From positions 1 to 64,000 of the forward strand of contig JBCNJP010000257.1 of the NCBI GenBank assembly GCA_039602395.1: 64,000 nucleotides of DNA. Direction: 5' to 3'. Below the pieces are notes generated by a model. It searched no databases. It saw only the letters and a program-made list of their open reading frames with translations, and was not told the origin of the DNA. Below are positions 1 through 11,168 of the stretch, piece by piece. Position numbers and translations under genes: made by a program. Positions within the stretch are counted from its first letter, which is position 1. Every line of letters starts with the position of its first letter. This stretch comes from Deinandra increscens subsp. villosa (lineage: Eukaryota; Streptophyta; Magnoliopsida; Asterales; Asteraceae).

Positions 1-54
1 ATATGCTTATCTTAAATCTTTCACAAATTGTCTCTAACAATTTCTTTACCCCCT

Positions 55-946
55 TTATGCTCGACGACAATCTTTCAGACTATCGTTCAATATATGACCC
101 AAGACTTTCTTATTTGCATTTCTAATATTGGGATATGTTTGTGTTCTAGAACAGGTGTGCTCGTTGTTAAAAAACGTTACACGAAAAGCCTTACAACCTT
201 TATAGTTGGAAGATTTTAGACACCACTTACAACCTTCATTAACACAAACAACAACAAATCTTTCCTTTGAAGACTTTTGTACTTTAAACTCAAAACATTG
301 ACTTACTGCCATCATACCAAGTTTAAGTTGTAATGCTTTTTTATCTTTGAAAATTTTTTCTACAAATGGATGGGCTTTTGTACATACATTTGTTAATGTA
401 CTTTTACCTTTCTCCTCAACACTATTGGAGGCTTTTTCATCACCATACAAATATGAATTGTTTAGATCAAAATCATTGTGAGGAAGTTCAACAATACCAC
501 TCATAGATAGGTTTAAATCAGGGAGGATAGTTTTATTTAGAGGGTTAGAACCATGTGATGAAACTTGATGTTGATTCCTAGATACTGAATTAGCATCATC
601 AACAACATATAAATATGTAACATCAGTAATGTGTTGTTGAAGAACTTTTAAAAAATAAAGATGTATCATCATCATCGTATAGATCAACCGGATAAATGTA
701 GCTTGATATTTTATATGACAGACGTGATATATTTTCAATACCAAACCGGAAATATATTGACCTTTTTAATTCAAAAAAAGACATATTTAACTGTAAACAT
801 AAAGCACAACGGTTACAATCAAAAGGAACATACTCCGGAATGCCGTTTCTTTCTTCCCAAGTGCCACCAAAACAAACAAAAACGGTGATTTCCATTTGAA
901 AACTGGGGAAATTGGGATACGAAGGAAATACAAAAGGAAATTGCAA
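55..946 (-). pseudogene. MULE (MuDR-type) transposase N-terminal fragment, frameshifted
   Basis: Two overlapping minus-strand frames (946-623 and 744-55) together resemble the N-terminal third of a plant Mutator-like transposase. The first carries the short PB1-like start (FVCFGGTWE). The second carries an acidic linker and then the MuDR DNA-binding module, seen as KLGMMAVSQCFEFKV, then C-x-x-x-C-x-W-C-L and a final HTC. The frame changes at an A/T homopolymer near 640-665, and a stop follows LKDCRR at 55, so the gene is broken. The catalytic DDE domain would lie to the left of the window. Terminal inverted repeats are not visible. Family assignment is from motif recognition only. Confidence 0.72.
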
Positions 947-959
947 TACTACAAATTTT

Positions 960-1381
960 GGGTCAATATATATAAAACATTATGATTACCAACCAAAGTC
1001 AATAGAATTTATTGCACCGACTTTACATAGGTTCGGTATAATCGGTATAGTCGAACAAACCTACATGGCTTAGCTTTGGAGCATTTTTATTTAGGTAAGT
1101 CGACCACAAAAAATGGTAGGTTTCGACTGTACATATTAAGTTAGAATCGACCATATATATTCAATGTTCGAGTCCGACCGCAGACATATTGTCAGATGTT
1201 CGAGTCTGACCACAGACAAAGGTGTCAGACAAATAGTCGACACAGAATGAGGTGTGTTCGAGTTCGACCATTGTTCCACGTGGCGGTAAGTGATAGGCTG
1301 GTTTATGGTAGGACGACCGTTAATTTTGTGGGAGACAAAATGTAGGAAAAACTTTTCAAATTGGATATTTTAGGAATTTTC
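960..1381. other. Non-coding stretch with a short tandem duplication
   Basis: No gene is seen. A 32-35 bp direct repeat (1164-1195 and 1196-1230) shares GTTCGAGTCYGACC and CAGACA. It may be the subterminal part of the adjacent MULE remnant, but no matching opposite end is in the window. Confidence 0.4.
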
Positions 1382-1694
1382 TGATAGGAAATGCTATGCG
1401 AGTATGGAATTGGATTGAAATAAGGATGATGAATTGGAATGTAGTATGTATTCAAATCTGGAAATAACTATGAAGATAACTAACCAGGGAATAATTCCCT
1501 TCTCTTCCTCACAATGAGGTAAGAGCCTCTAACAAACTAACAATATTCTCCACGCACAAAATGAGGTCCCCCCACCCTTTATTTATAACTAACTCCTAAT
1601 GCTACTTAGCCACTTTTTCCATTCACCCCTTCCTTAATCATAATTTCTTTTAAGTCCTTCATGTTTGTAGCCTTCACATCCTCATTCTCTATCA
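1382..1694 (-). repeat. 3' LTR of the compact chromovirus-derived element
   Basis: 313 bp, identical to 3562-3874 except for one base. The last 30 or so codons of the element's ORF run into this LTR. Confidence 0.92.
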
Positions 1695-3456
1695 ATGCCG
1701 CCTCCTTAAAAAACGTCTTGTCCTCAAGACGTGCGTGAGGAAAACGAGACATGATCCAAAGAGCGGGCTCCCAAGTCGAATCCTCGCATGGTTGATTAAC
1801 CCACCGAATAAGCCATTGACGAACCGGAGTGGATTCACACAGAACCCACCGAGCGGCGATAATTTCCGCTGGTTCCATTGGAGGAGGATCCGCATCCGAA
1901 ATAGGTAGACCACGGATACGAACCAACATGCCCTCGGCCAGAAATTGAAGCCAATAGTGTTGCCAATCATGAACCACTTCCCCCAAGGAAGCGAGCCAGG
2001 GCATGCCGAGAACGAAATCACGGGGAAGGGTATCACAAACCAATGCGTCCAAGGTGAAGTCATGAGCATCCAAACGAAAAGTGAGGGACAAACACTGGGA
2101 GGTGATAGTGCAACTTTGCCCGTTACCCATAGTGAACGTAGTAGACGGAATCGGGGAGACCGTGAGACCCAAAGTATCCACCCAAAATTTTGAGATGAGA
2201 TTGTGAGTCGATCCGCTATCGACCAAAAAATGGAGCACTTGACCCTTAAGAATACCACCAATTTCCATGAGAGCAACCCCACCCGATTGATCACATACTG
2301 ATTTGGATTCGAACAGGGAAAGGACACCGGAGGGAGGAGGAATCGGAGCGTCGGGATCAATCTCATCATCACCCAAAACGAGGATTCGTAAAGCACCTTC
2401 GGGACATTTGTGAGCCGGGCTATAGATCTGACCACAACGGAAACACAAACCTTTCTTCCGGCGATCGTCATACTCGGCGCGAGACAAGTTTCGGGTACCC
2501 CGATCTCTGTTTGTTACAACTCCAGCGGAAGACACATTAGCAGCTAAGGAGGACGCAGGCCCAAGAGGCCCAATACCCATTGAACTCCTCTTATCAGCTG
2601 TGGTGGAGTTAGGTGGGCCCAATAGAAGTGGATGGCCCGAACCAGGTAGGTTAACACCTGAATAGCCCAGAGCAGAAAGTCCAGAAGGGACGTTGGAGTA
2701 CGCAGCCGCCGACGGAGGAATAGAATAGCGGAAGCGGGCCGCCGAACCACCGTGCTCGTCGGGATGCAGGAGCTGCATCACGTCCCGAGCGAGATTCATC
2801 GCATCAATACGCGTCACCGGTCGGTGCAATCGGACCCAGCGACGGACGTCGTCGCGAAGACCGGCGACGAAGTAACCAATCGCCTGAGTTTCCGGCAGCC
2901 GAGGAACCAAGGAGAGCAGATATTCGAAGTCGTCGATGTAGTCCAGAATCGAATCCCCTTGTTTGAGAACGGCGAGTTGCTCGTATGGGTTCTGGATCTC
3001 CAACCCGCTGAAACGGCGGAGCAATTCCGATTGGAACTCCAGCCAAGTCAAATTCGGACGGGATTGCGTAACAATGGTGAACCAATGTTGAGCGACGCCG
3101 GACATGCTCAGTTCGGCCAAACGGAGACGCAATTCCTGTGACGTTTTGTTAACGTCGAAATACAGATTGGCTTTGTGGATCCAACCTTGGGGGTCGAAAC
3201 CAGCAAATTCTGGTAATGTCACCTTCTTCGCAGCCCAGGGAAGGACCGATTGGTCCGGATTGGAGGTTCCGGCACCCGTACCACCGCCGGAATTCCCCAC
3301 CAGCGGCGGAGTGGCCTGTTTCTTCAGTAAATCCGCCAACAGAGTGCGGAGTTCGTCCATGTCCGACGAGAGGGTGGCCTTCAGAGATGCGAAGTCACCG
3401 AGCAATTGTTGTTGCTGACCTTCAACGATATCCAGTCGAGAGGTTTGGTTAACCAT
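1606..3456 (-). CDS. Gag-protease-chromodomain fusion polyprotein (pol core deleted)
   Basis: One open frame of 616 codons starting at the ATG at 3456. Residues about 75-215 look like a Ty3/Gypsy Gag domain (Retrotrans_gag). A zinc knuckle follows at 338-351 (C-x2-C...H-x3-C form). A retropepsin follows with LVDSGS at 411-416 and the GMPWL motif near 484. At about residue 517 (near base 1905) the protein jumps to a sequence matching the C-terminal chromodomain of plant chromovirus integrases: RWV..., then QWLIRWVNQPCEDSTWEP and RFPHARLEDK, residues 533-582. Reverse transcriptase, RNase H and the catalytic integrase are missing without any frame disruption. The tail from about residue 588 is LTR-encoded. 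In chromoviruses the chromodomain helps integrase target chromatin; here it would be attached to Gag. Whether the protein is made is unknown. Confidence 0.85.
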   Translation of the reverse strand: MVNQTSRLDIVEGQQQQLLGDFASLKATLSSDMDELRTLLADLLKKQATPPLVGNSGGGTGAGTSNPDQSVLPWAAKKVTLPEFAGFDPQGWIHKANLYFDVNKTSQELRLRLAELSMSGVAQHWFTIVTQSRPNLTWLEFQSELLRRFSGLEIQNPYEQLAVLKQGDSILDYIDDFEYLLSLVPRLPETQAIGYFVAGLRDDVRRWVRLHRPVTRIDAMNLARDVMQLLHPDEHGGSAARFRYSIPPSAAAYSNVPSGLSALGYSGVNLPGSGHPLLLGPPNSTTADKRSSMGIGPLGPASSLAANVSSAGVVTNRDRGTRNLSRAEYDDRRKKGLCFRCGQIYSPAHKCPEGALRILVLGDDEIDPDAPIPPPSGVLSLFESKSVCDQSGGVALMEIGGILKGQVLHFLVDSGSTHNLISKFWVDTLGLTVSPIPSTTFTMGNGQSCTITSQCLSLTFRLDAHDFTLDALVCDTLPRDFVLGMPWLASLGEVVHDWQHYWLQFLAEGMLVRIRGLPISDADPPPMEPAEIIAARWVLCESTPVRQWLIRWVNQPCEDSTWEPALWIMSRFPHARLEDKTFFKEAALIENEDVKATNMKDLKEIMIKEGVNGKSG

Positions 3457-3561
3457 GGTGAATCAGAAAACTGGGCAAATATGTAAACAGAAATCAAAGA
3501 AAACAGGAACAGAGAGCAAGGATGATCGATGGATGGTGCTGGAACCGGCAGGTCGGACCAA

Positions 3562-3874
3562 TGATAGGAAATGCTATGCGAGTATGGAATTGGATTGAAA
3601 TAAGGATGATGAATTGGAATGTAGTATGTATTCAAATCTGGAAATAACTATGAAGATAACTAACCAGGGAATAATTCCCTTCTCTTCCTCACAATGAGGT
3701 AAGAGCCTCTAACAAACTAACAATATTCTCCACGCACAAAATGAGGTCCCCCCACCCTTTATTTATAACTAACTCCTAATGTTACTTAGCCACTTTTTCC
3801 ATTCACCCCTTCCTTAATCATAATTTCTTTTAAGTCCTTCATGTTTGTAGCCTTCACATCCTCATTCTCTATCA
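3562..3874 (-). repeat. 5' LTR of the compact chromovirus-derived element
   Basis: 313 bp LTR beginning and ending with the TGATAG/CTATCA inverted termini, followed by the TTTTC target duplication. Confidence 0.92.
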
Positions 3875-3969
3875 TTTTCCCTATAAAAAAGCATAACCAG
3901 AAGCGGCATAAATCATAATGCAAGATATCGAGATGTGTGGCTGTAGATATAGCTAACACTCAACATTTA

Positions 3970-4125
3970 ATCTTAAGATGTTTGGTATATGCACAATGCC
4001 ACCAAGATTTCATATCATAAGGCGGATGTACTAACTCAATCCTAAGATGTTTCGTATATGCACTAGTGCCACCGAGATTTTATATCACAAGGCGGATGGA
4101 CTAACTCAATCCTAAAATGTTTTGT
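3970..4125. repeat. About 70 bp minisatellite, left part
   Basis: Two full units and the start of a third, with period 69-70 bp (unit starts 3970, 4039, 4109). Each contains GCCACCRAGATTT and AAGGCGGATG. The array is interrupted by the hAT element and resumes at 7117. Confidence 0.8.
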
Positions 4126-7116
4126 AAGGGGCGAACCAAGGGGACCTCATGGGGTCGTCCGACACCCATGAATTTTTTTCATATTAGTATAACCGATCCA
4201 TAAGATATTTGGTCACCGACTCATGAAATTTTTAGTTTGTCACCGTCTCATAAAATTTTTATACTGACCTTGGACTTTAGAAGAGATTAATTTCTAGTTT
4301 TAAAAAAATTATATTTTATAAATTTAAACATATTACAAACAAATTAAAAAAAAAACAAGAATAATTTATAACTAAAACTTATTGTTAATAGTTTAATACT
4401 CAATATACCTAATCAATATTCAGCTATCCAACACTAATGAAACCGAAAAATATTAATCAAACCCCTACCCTATATGCATTACTACTTGATCAATAATTAA
4501 TAAATAAATAACATAAACCTCAATTCTAATTCAAAACATAGATACGAAAAGTGTGACCTTCATCTTCTAAGATTTATGAATTTGTTGATGTTAATAGTCT
4601 TCCAATTGATCCCGTCGAAGAAGCTAATTTCATCATATAACCCTAATCAACAAGATGAAATTAGAAGATATCACTTATTGAAGGGACCGTTTCAACCAAG
4701 AGTTCAAACTTTTCCACAAACAGTGGTTGGAATATAGTGAAAAAAGACGTTTTCAAGCTACTTGGTATGATACTTATAAAAAATGATTGGAGTATAGTGT
4801 AAGAAGGGATCAGACATATTGTTTGTGTTGCTATTTGTTTAAGAATTAATTTGAAAATCATAAGGATGCTTTTGTATGTGAGCGGTTCGGTAGTTGGAAT
4901 AAAAATGAAATGTTTGGTCGTCATATGGGTGAAGTGAATAGCATTCACAACAAATATTTGAAAATGTGAAAATTTGATTAGAAAAGATCAGTCGATACAA
5001 TTGCGTTTGAGAAAAATAATTAAGCGGAAACATGAATATTGAGATAGATTAAGCGCATCAACTATTGTCCAAACATTATTGAACCAAGGATTACCTTTCC
5101 GTGGTCATGATGAATCAAAAAGCTTTTTAGATAGAAGATTTTTTTTGGAATTTTTAGAACTAATGGGAAGAAAAAATGAAGAGATTGATAAAGGTTATTT
5201 TAGAGAATGCTCGTGAGAGTAGACAAATGTTGTCTCTTAAAATTCAACAAGACCATTGTTTTCCCACAAGAGGCAGTATAACAAACTTTTGAAGAAGTAG
5301 GGGATGATGTGTTTTCTTTACTAATTTATGAATAAAGTGATGCGTCTAAAAAGGAACAAATGGTTGTGGTTATTCAATATGTGGATAAATGTGGGGTTGT
5401 TAAAGAAGGATTTATAAGTCTTGTTCATGTAATAGAACTTCTGCATTATCTTTTAAATCTGCCATTGATGATTTCCCGATATAATTTGAGTTTGGGTAAA
5501 CTTAGAGGTGGCGTTGCGAGTAACATGGCTAGTGATTTCAACGGGTTGAGAGCTTTGATCTTGAAAGAAAATGTTTCAGCATTTTATGTACATTGTTTTG
5601 TCCACCAACTTCAATTAGTCATCGTGACGGTTGCAAACAAACATTTAGGTGTTTCTAGGTTCTTTAATACGGTTGAGTGTTTGACGAATGTCATTTGTGC
5701 ATCTTGCAAAAGACAAGACAAACTTTACCAATTTCAAAAAAAAGAATATGGATGAGATTTTTTTTTGGAAGATGATATTGGTACAAGTATCGGTATGTGT
5801 CAAGACCTTTCTCTTACAAGGGCATGAGATACACGTTGTAATTCACATTATAAAACTCTTTCTCGTTTGTTACTTTATATGATTCAGTTAGGGAAGTTCT
5901 TGAATATGTTGAAGAAACGGCTTTGAGTGCAGTTAGCATCACACAAACGGAATGACTTTAGTGAGATTTGAAAAAGAATTATTTTGTGTTTTACTTACAT
6001 TTTATGATGCATCTTCTTGATTCCACAAACAATTTGTCCAAAGTCTTTACCTCGATTTGTTGAATGCAACGTCATTGGTTACATCAACCAAGAGTACACT
6101 CAAGAAGTTCATATTAGAGGGTTTTCAATCATTTTTTTTGGACAGTCATTACTTTTTGTGAAAAATATGATCTTGAAATGGTAAACATGGATGATTACTA
6201 CATTGACCCAAAAAAAAACAAACATCACGTGTCGACAATATTACGAGTATGGTTGTTTCAACATGTGTTGGATATACAAATCCAAGAGTTTGGGAACCGT
6301 TTTAACTAGGTAACTTCTGAATTACTTATTTGTATAAGTAGTTCGAGTCCATGTGATAATTTTGCTCGGTTCGATATACAGAAGATACTGCAGTTAGCCG
6401 AGATGTATCCATGATTTTGATGAAGAAGATAAAAGAAGACTTAAGATTGAACCCACGATCTATATTGATTAATTGAAAGGGGATATAAGGTTTTGCAACT
6501 TAAATGGTCTATGTAGTCTTGTACAATTGATGGTTGAAACAAAAATAAAAACACAATTCTTTTACATTGGTGTATCGTTTAGTTTATTGAAGTTCGCTCT
6601 TGCTTTACCCGTGACAACATCAAGTGTTGAAAGATGTTTTTTATGCAATGAAGTATGAGAAGTTTAATTTGCGTAACCGCATCAAGTGTTGAAAGATGTT
6701 TTTCTGCAATGAAGTATGTGAAGTTTAATTTGCGTAACCAAACTGAAGATGAAAATTTGAGTGATAGTTGTATATGTTATATTGAGAAACAAATTCTTAG
6801 AAATGTTTTCGTAGATGATGTGATGGATAAGTTTAAGAAAATGAAAACCCATAGAGAGCAACTTTAGAAGTACGGTTTACCCTCATCTTACCCTCCCAGA
6901 CCCTGCTGCACATGTGAGATTTTCACGGGTGCAGTTGTTTGTAGTAAGAATGACATACACTACTACTTTTGTTATGCATTTTCAGATTTTAGTTGGTTTT
7001 TTTTAGCATGTAACATGACCTGACCCGAACTGGTCTAAAAGAATTGTATATAGCGGTAGACGGCCGGACCCTGATAATTTCCGACCTCCATAAAAAAAAT
7101 TCATGGGTTCGTCACT
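4126..7116 (+). mobile_element. Decayed hAT transposon (TTF/zinc-finger MYM-like family)
   Basis: The element splits the 70 bp minisatellite. Its ends, read inward, are AAGGGGCGAACC and AGTGACGAACC, and both sides also share ACCCATGAATTTTTTT nearby. The flanking 8-mers TGTTTTGT (4118-4125) and TGTTTCAT (7117-7124) match the repeat unit and fit a diverged 8 bp hAT target duplication. Only pseudogene coding sequence remains inside. Confidence 0.75.
4576..6867 (+). pseudogene. hAT transposase pseudogene (TTF-type, DUF4371, hAT C-terminal dimerisation)
   Basis: Fragments in family order are spread over three frames with many stops. DEIRRYHLLKGPFQPR lies near 4655 and FGSWNKNEMFGRHMGEVN near 4885. 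LLNQGLPFRGHDES lies near 5075. A longer DUF4371-like frame at 5360-5755 includes VVIQYVDKCGVVKE and YVHCFVHQLQLVIV. The hAT dimerisation motif SSVERCFSAMKYVK sits at about 6687, followed by NLSDSCICYIE to 6867. A partial duplication of the SVERCF segment lies just upstream, at about 6620. This resembles the zinc-finger MYM-type-1-like hAT proteins common in plants. It is clearly non-functional. Confidence 0.82.
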
Positions 7117-7285
7117 TGTTTCATATATGCACTAGTGCCACCAAGATTTCATATCATAAGGTGGATGAACTAACTCAATCCTAATCCTAAGATGTTTTAT
7201 ATTCGCACTAGTGCCACCAAGATTTCATATTAAAAGGCGGATGGATGTTTTGTATACGCGGTAATGCCACCAAGATGTAAGAAAA
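7117..7285. repeat. About 70 bp minisatellite, right part
   Basis: Two to three further degenerate units of the array at 3970-4125 (GCACTAGTGCCACCAAGATTTC form). They lie 3' of the PP2C gene on its coding strand. The rest of 7286-7634 is probably PP2C 3' UTR and downstream sequence; it has a 13 bp inverted repeat (AAGATGTAAGAAA / TTTCTTACATCTT) near 7270 and 7373. Confidence 0.75.
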
Positions 7286-7634
7286 CACCTTAATCGCGAA
7301 ACATTGAATTTCGTCCCCTCTAAAACCGAGACAGGAGATGTCGCATGAAAGCACCTCGATCACAAAACATTGAGTTTCTTACATCTTTACATTAAAATTA
7401 TTCTTATCTTTTTTAACTTTATAACCTTAAAAACAAAAAACAAAGTACAAAATCTCATATTTATTGCTGAAGGAGTTCAAACTTGTATGGTGCATATAGC
7501 CAACAACTCAAACGAACAAGCAAGAAGACAATGTTGTTATTAACTCTAGCCTACAAAAGATTATTATAGATGGAACCAAATGAATGTTGAATTTACCATA
7601 ACTGTTGTATATCCGCCGCTTTCCAGCTTTGCTT

Positions 7635-9473
7635 TCAGCTTTGGCCTCCTGTCTCGGTTTTAGTTGCAGTTATTGAGTCGGGTTTGGGTTCAGTTGAGGA
7701 ATCATGATATAGCTTCACTACTATGCAGGTGATATTATCTGCACTTCCACAGCTAAAAGCAGTCTCTATCAGCTTTTTAGCTGCTGCCTCAGGTTCCTCT
7801 TCACTTTGCGCAAGTGTGACCGCATCCTAGTCAGCAGCACCACAAATTAAATAGAAGTTAGTATATTTATTTACACCAAAACGAGTCATCAGAATCGTCT
7901 AACATAAGCACATCCAAACACCATCTCGTGAAGCACGTATTGCTACAGTTGAGAACTAATTATTTAATGCAAGAAAGTATAACAACTATCATGACTTACA
8001 TCATTAGGTACTACATCCCAGAGACCATCACTTGCAAGAACCAACAGTTCAAATTCTTCGCAAAGCTCTTGTTCCTTAGGAAACAGCAAACAAAAACCTT
8101 AGCCCTTTTAAGAATTAGCAACATTAATGAACCAAAACCTTCAATTGATTTAAGGGATACCTGGATGTCGGGTTCTGCAACAACAAATTGCTTCAGCATA
8201 CGGTTTCCAAAAGCACGGGACATTGCTAAAACACCTCCAACCCTCCAAGTGCCTGATCAGCAGGAAATGAGATGAGTATTTAACAGTGTGTACAAAAACA
8301 TAATGAAAACCAAATTCATTTACAATACTGAAATTACCTGCCCACATCACGACACCACCTGCATTTTCAATTCTCTCTCGTTCATCACTTCTATTTGGTT
8401 TATGATCCTCGGAAAGGGGGATAGCTGTATATTGAGAAATGTTGTAGAGTGTTTATAATCTTTATCAAGAATGTAAAAAACTAAAAATCCTTTCTTTTGA
8501 TACAAAATGCCTCTTTTAAGTAAAAAATGAATTACCTTTGCCTGCCTTTGATATTATAGTCCGAGAATCTCCAACATTAGCAACATACAAGCGATTGCCT
8601 ACCAAAACTGCAGTTGAAGCAGTAGAGCCATCATCACGAGAATTGTCCTTCTCGGACTCCAAAAAATCCGAGTCAGTTTGTTGATAAGTTTCACCTGCAA
8701 ATCCGTTCTAATTTAAAGTTCTATTTACGTGAATAAGCATAATATTTTCTACGGAAAACAGGGAAGAAACGCATGATATTCCTGAAAGGGACTCACTTAA
8801 GGCCATTTTAGTGTTCTTCATAAACTCCGGGTGCTTCATGAGGTTAATAAAAAGATTTTGCTTCAAATACTCAGCTGCACGTGAACCACCATGACCTATA
8901 CAAACATATATTCAGAACAAATTTGAAAAGAAAAAAAAGGTTCTTTTTTATTGCTCATTTGTGACGTTAAAGGTGCAGAAAAGGAATATAACCGTCAAAT
9001 ATCCCAAATAGGCAGACAGTCTGCCCATCAATCTTGCAAGTTTTAACATCAAAACAGTCTTCCATGGTTGCCCTTTTTCCTCTGAAACTTGAAAAACCAC
9101 AACTCACTCTTCCATCTTCACTGCCAACACAAAGCCAAAAAGTGTATCAAAGAAGCATGAAATCACAAATAAGCCAAGCATAGCTACAAGATAGTAAATC
9201 ATCAAAACAAAACAAGATTCACCTCTTCCATCCACCACTTGCATAGCAACCACCATCTTTCTTCTCAAGTGAAGTTATAGTCATTAAACTCCTATTAGTA
9301 CTAGCATCTGTATCCACCTTCTGTTTACTATCCATCACTTTTTGATCAAAGGATGGCGTTACTGCAGTCTTAACACCCCTTTCGGAAACCGCAAAATAAT
9401 CAAAATGTGGTGCGATTTTGCAAACACGCCCAGATCGCAGAATCACTTTCCTGAAGTAATTTCGGCATATCAT
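7635..9473 (-). CDS. Protein phosphatase 2C (PP2C76-like), eight coding exons
   Basis: A metal-dependent Ser/Thr phosphatase of the PPM/PP2C family. The coding exons on the minus strand are 9473-9223, 9120-8993, 8895-8797, 8694-8536, 8424-8338, 8252-8161, 8074-8000 and 7826-7635. All have GT/AG introns and consistent phases, and they total 1,083 nt (360 residues). The start ATG at 9473 is directly preceded by an in-frame TAG. Family motifs appear in order: [86 protein letters not shown] and [11 protein letters not shown]. The metal-binding aspartates of MED, DGHGG, DG and DN are all present. It most resembles the Arabidopsis At5g53140 type, judged from memory. This is the only host gene here that looks functional. 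Its substrates cannot be told from sequence. Confidence 0.93.
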
Positions 9474-10060
9474 CTATGTCTCCCACAAGCTGGTTGTCCT
9501 TATGAACTAATATTTCTACAGCAATAAACCAAAGAAACTTCCTGGAATTTTGGGAACAATCAAAAGGATCAAATTGAAAAACTAACCACAATCACCGTGA
9601 AAACAGAAATTTCTAAAGCAGCTTAATCAAATCAAGCAATGATATATGCAATAAATATAGAATTGAATCATAATATGGTCCGATAGCGTCAATATACAAA
9701 ATCAAACACACATTTCACGAAAGCAACAAAATATTGCCATAGCTAAATCGTCGTATAATCAATACTTTTCCGTTACGTAATTCTACAACACGATCTTAAA
9801 ATGGCAACAAATATAGCAACATTTTCCATTAATTCATGAAATCATCAACGTAGCAATAACCGAATGAAATCAATAACGAGGAAATCTTACTTTACAGAGT
9901 GATCGGTGAAACCATACGAAATGTAGAAACATGAATTAATTGATTAATACAATCAAAACCGGCAATCGTCTCAGATCCTGAAGCTTTTGTTCGTATATAT
10001 CAGATATCTGAAACCCTAGAATTTGTTTTGGATGCAACGATTCAGAATATGAAGCAGCAT
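9474..10060 (-). promoter_or_regulatory. PP2C 5' leader, probably with an intron
   Basis: On the minus strand a donor-like AAGTAAGAT lies near 9890 and an acceptor-like AAATTCCAG near 9545. This suggests a 5' UTR exon (about 10050-9893), an intron of roughly 350 bp, and a second UTR segment before the ATG at 9473. Transcript ends are not known. Confidence 0.5.
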
Positions 10061-10523
10061 TCTCGTGTGGCAGAGAGGTACGGAATGGAAATGGAGTGCC
10101 ACGTGGCAGATCGATGCATTGAAAGTAGCTGCGCCCTCCAATGAAAACTACACCAGATCATATCTGACATGGCAGATCAACTTAGATTGAATTAGTAAAT
10201 TGATTTTTTTCTACAATTTTTCTAATTTATTTTTAGAGTTAACTTCATTTTTTTTTCTGAGGTTTACCACTCTTATCACTTTCACTCTAATTTTTTAAAA
10301 ATATTGATTTAAGGGCCTAACATTTGGTTATTTTTTAAATGTTGACCACCTTCTAAAATTCCATCCAAATTAACAGTTTAAATCTGTCAAGTAGAGATTA
10401 ATGAAGGGTATTTATATACTTTCACCCTTATCCTTTTAATTGTCTCCTACAAAAACCAAAAACCGGTCATCAAAAACTCCAAAAAAGAAATATTCGATCT
10501 CTCCCCCAATAAAAACCTAATAC
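10061..10523. promoter_or_regulatory. Head-to-head intergenic region between PP2C and the TAF8 remnant
   Basis: About 460 bp of AT-rich sequence lies between two divergent 5' ends, so it could be a shared promoter. GCCACGTGGCAG near 10097 contains a CACGTG G-box core. No other element is claimed. Confidence 0.45.
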
Positions 10524-11123
10524 GTGCGCATCTTGACTAGAGTAGACGACGGAGAATTCGAGGAGGAGAAGAGAAATCGTGTAGCTGCTGTTGATGAATT
10601 CAGTAGGTGTATAGCTAAAGTAGCGGTTGCTCAGATTTATGAGCGTGTTGGTTTTGACAGTTGTAATGATTCTGCTTTAGAAGCTCTTGCGCATTTTGCT
10701 ATCAGGTTCGTTAGGGATTTGGGGAAAACCGCAAAGTTTTACGCGAATGTGGCTAATCGAACCGAATGCAATGTGTTTGATGTAATTCAAGGTTTGGAGG
10801 ATTTGGGTTCTTCTACTGGGTTTTCGGGTGGGTCGGAAGCTTGTCCTAGCTTGTTACGGTTAGGTGCGATGAAGGAGATAATGGAGTATGTTGAAGTGAT
10901 TGAAGAAATTCATTTTGCGCAACCTGTTCCTAGCTTTCCGATCGTTAGAAGGAAGCTGACACCGAGTTTTGTGCAAATGGGCGAGACGCCTGAGTTTAAG
11001 CATGTGCCGGAGTGGCTACATGCGTTCCCTTTTGGAGCTTTTTTTATGTTTATCAATATGCTTATGGTTTTTTGGGGGAAGCCATGGTTGTATCGTTCTT
11101 CGTTCCATTATATCCAGATCTGA
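10524..11123 (+). pseudogene. TAF8-like (TFIID subunit 8) histone-fold gene, truncated and without an ATG
   Basis: In plants TAF8 is a TFIID subunit that pairs through a histone fold. The frame reads VDEFSRCIAKVAVAQIYERVGF, ALEALAHFAIRFVRDLGKTAKFY and ANRTECNVFDVIQGLEDLGSS. It then gives the TAF8 C-terminal domain signature (PVPSFPIV, KLTPSFVQMGE, HVPEWLHAFP). The match stops at HAFP, near 11030, where the usual continuation should follow. The remaining 30 codons look foreign. The frame opens with GTG preceded in frame by TAC and TAA, and the first in-frame ATG is at about 10869, after the histone fold. I therefore call it a pseudogene. A short undetected upstream exon could still supply a start, but the truncated C terminus would remain. 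Confidence 0.8.
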
Positions 11124-11168
11124 GTCATGCCCTATCTATTATCTCACGAACATTCCTTCTCTTTAGAA

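Larger units (their letters stand above)
1382..3874 (-). mobile_element. Compact LTR element with a Gag-protease-chromodomain ORF (chromovirus deletion derivative)
   Basis: A complete 2,493 bp element lies between 313 bp LTRs. The LTR ends are TGATAG...CTATCA, and the same 5 bp TTTTC stands just outside both ends (1377-1381 and 3875-3879). The LTRs differ at one base that I can find (C versus T in GYTACTTAGCC), so insertion is recent. It reads on the minus strand: the right LTR is the 5' LTR, and a purine-rich AAGGAGGCGG lies just before the 3' LTR. No clear initiator-Met primer site follows the 5' LTR. Reverse transcriptase, RNase H and the integrase core are absent, so it must rely on enzymes from another element. 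Confidence 0.9.
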
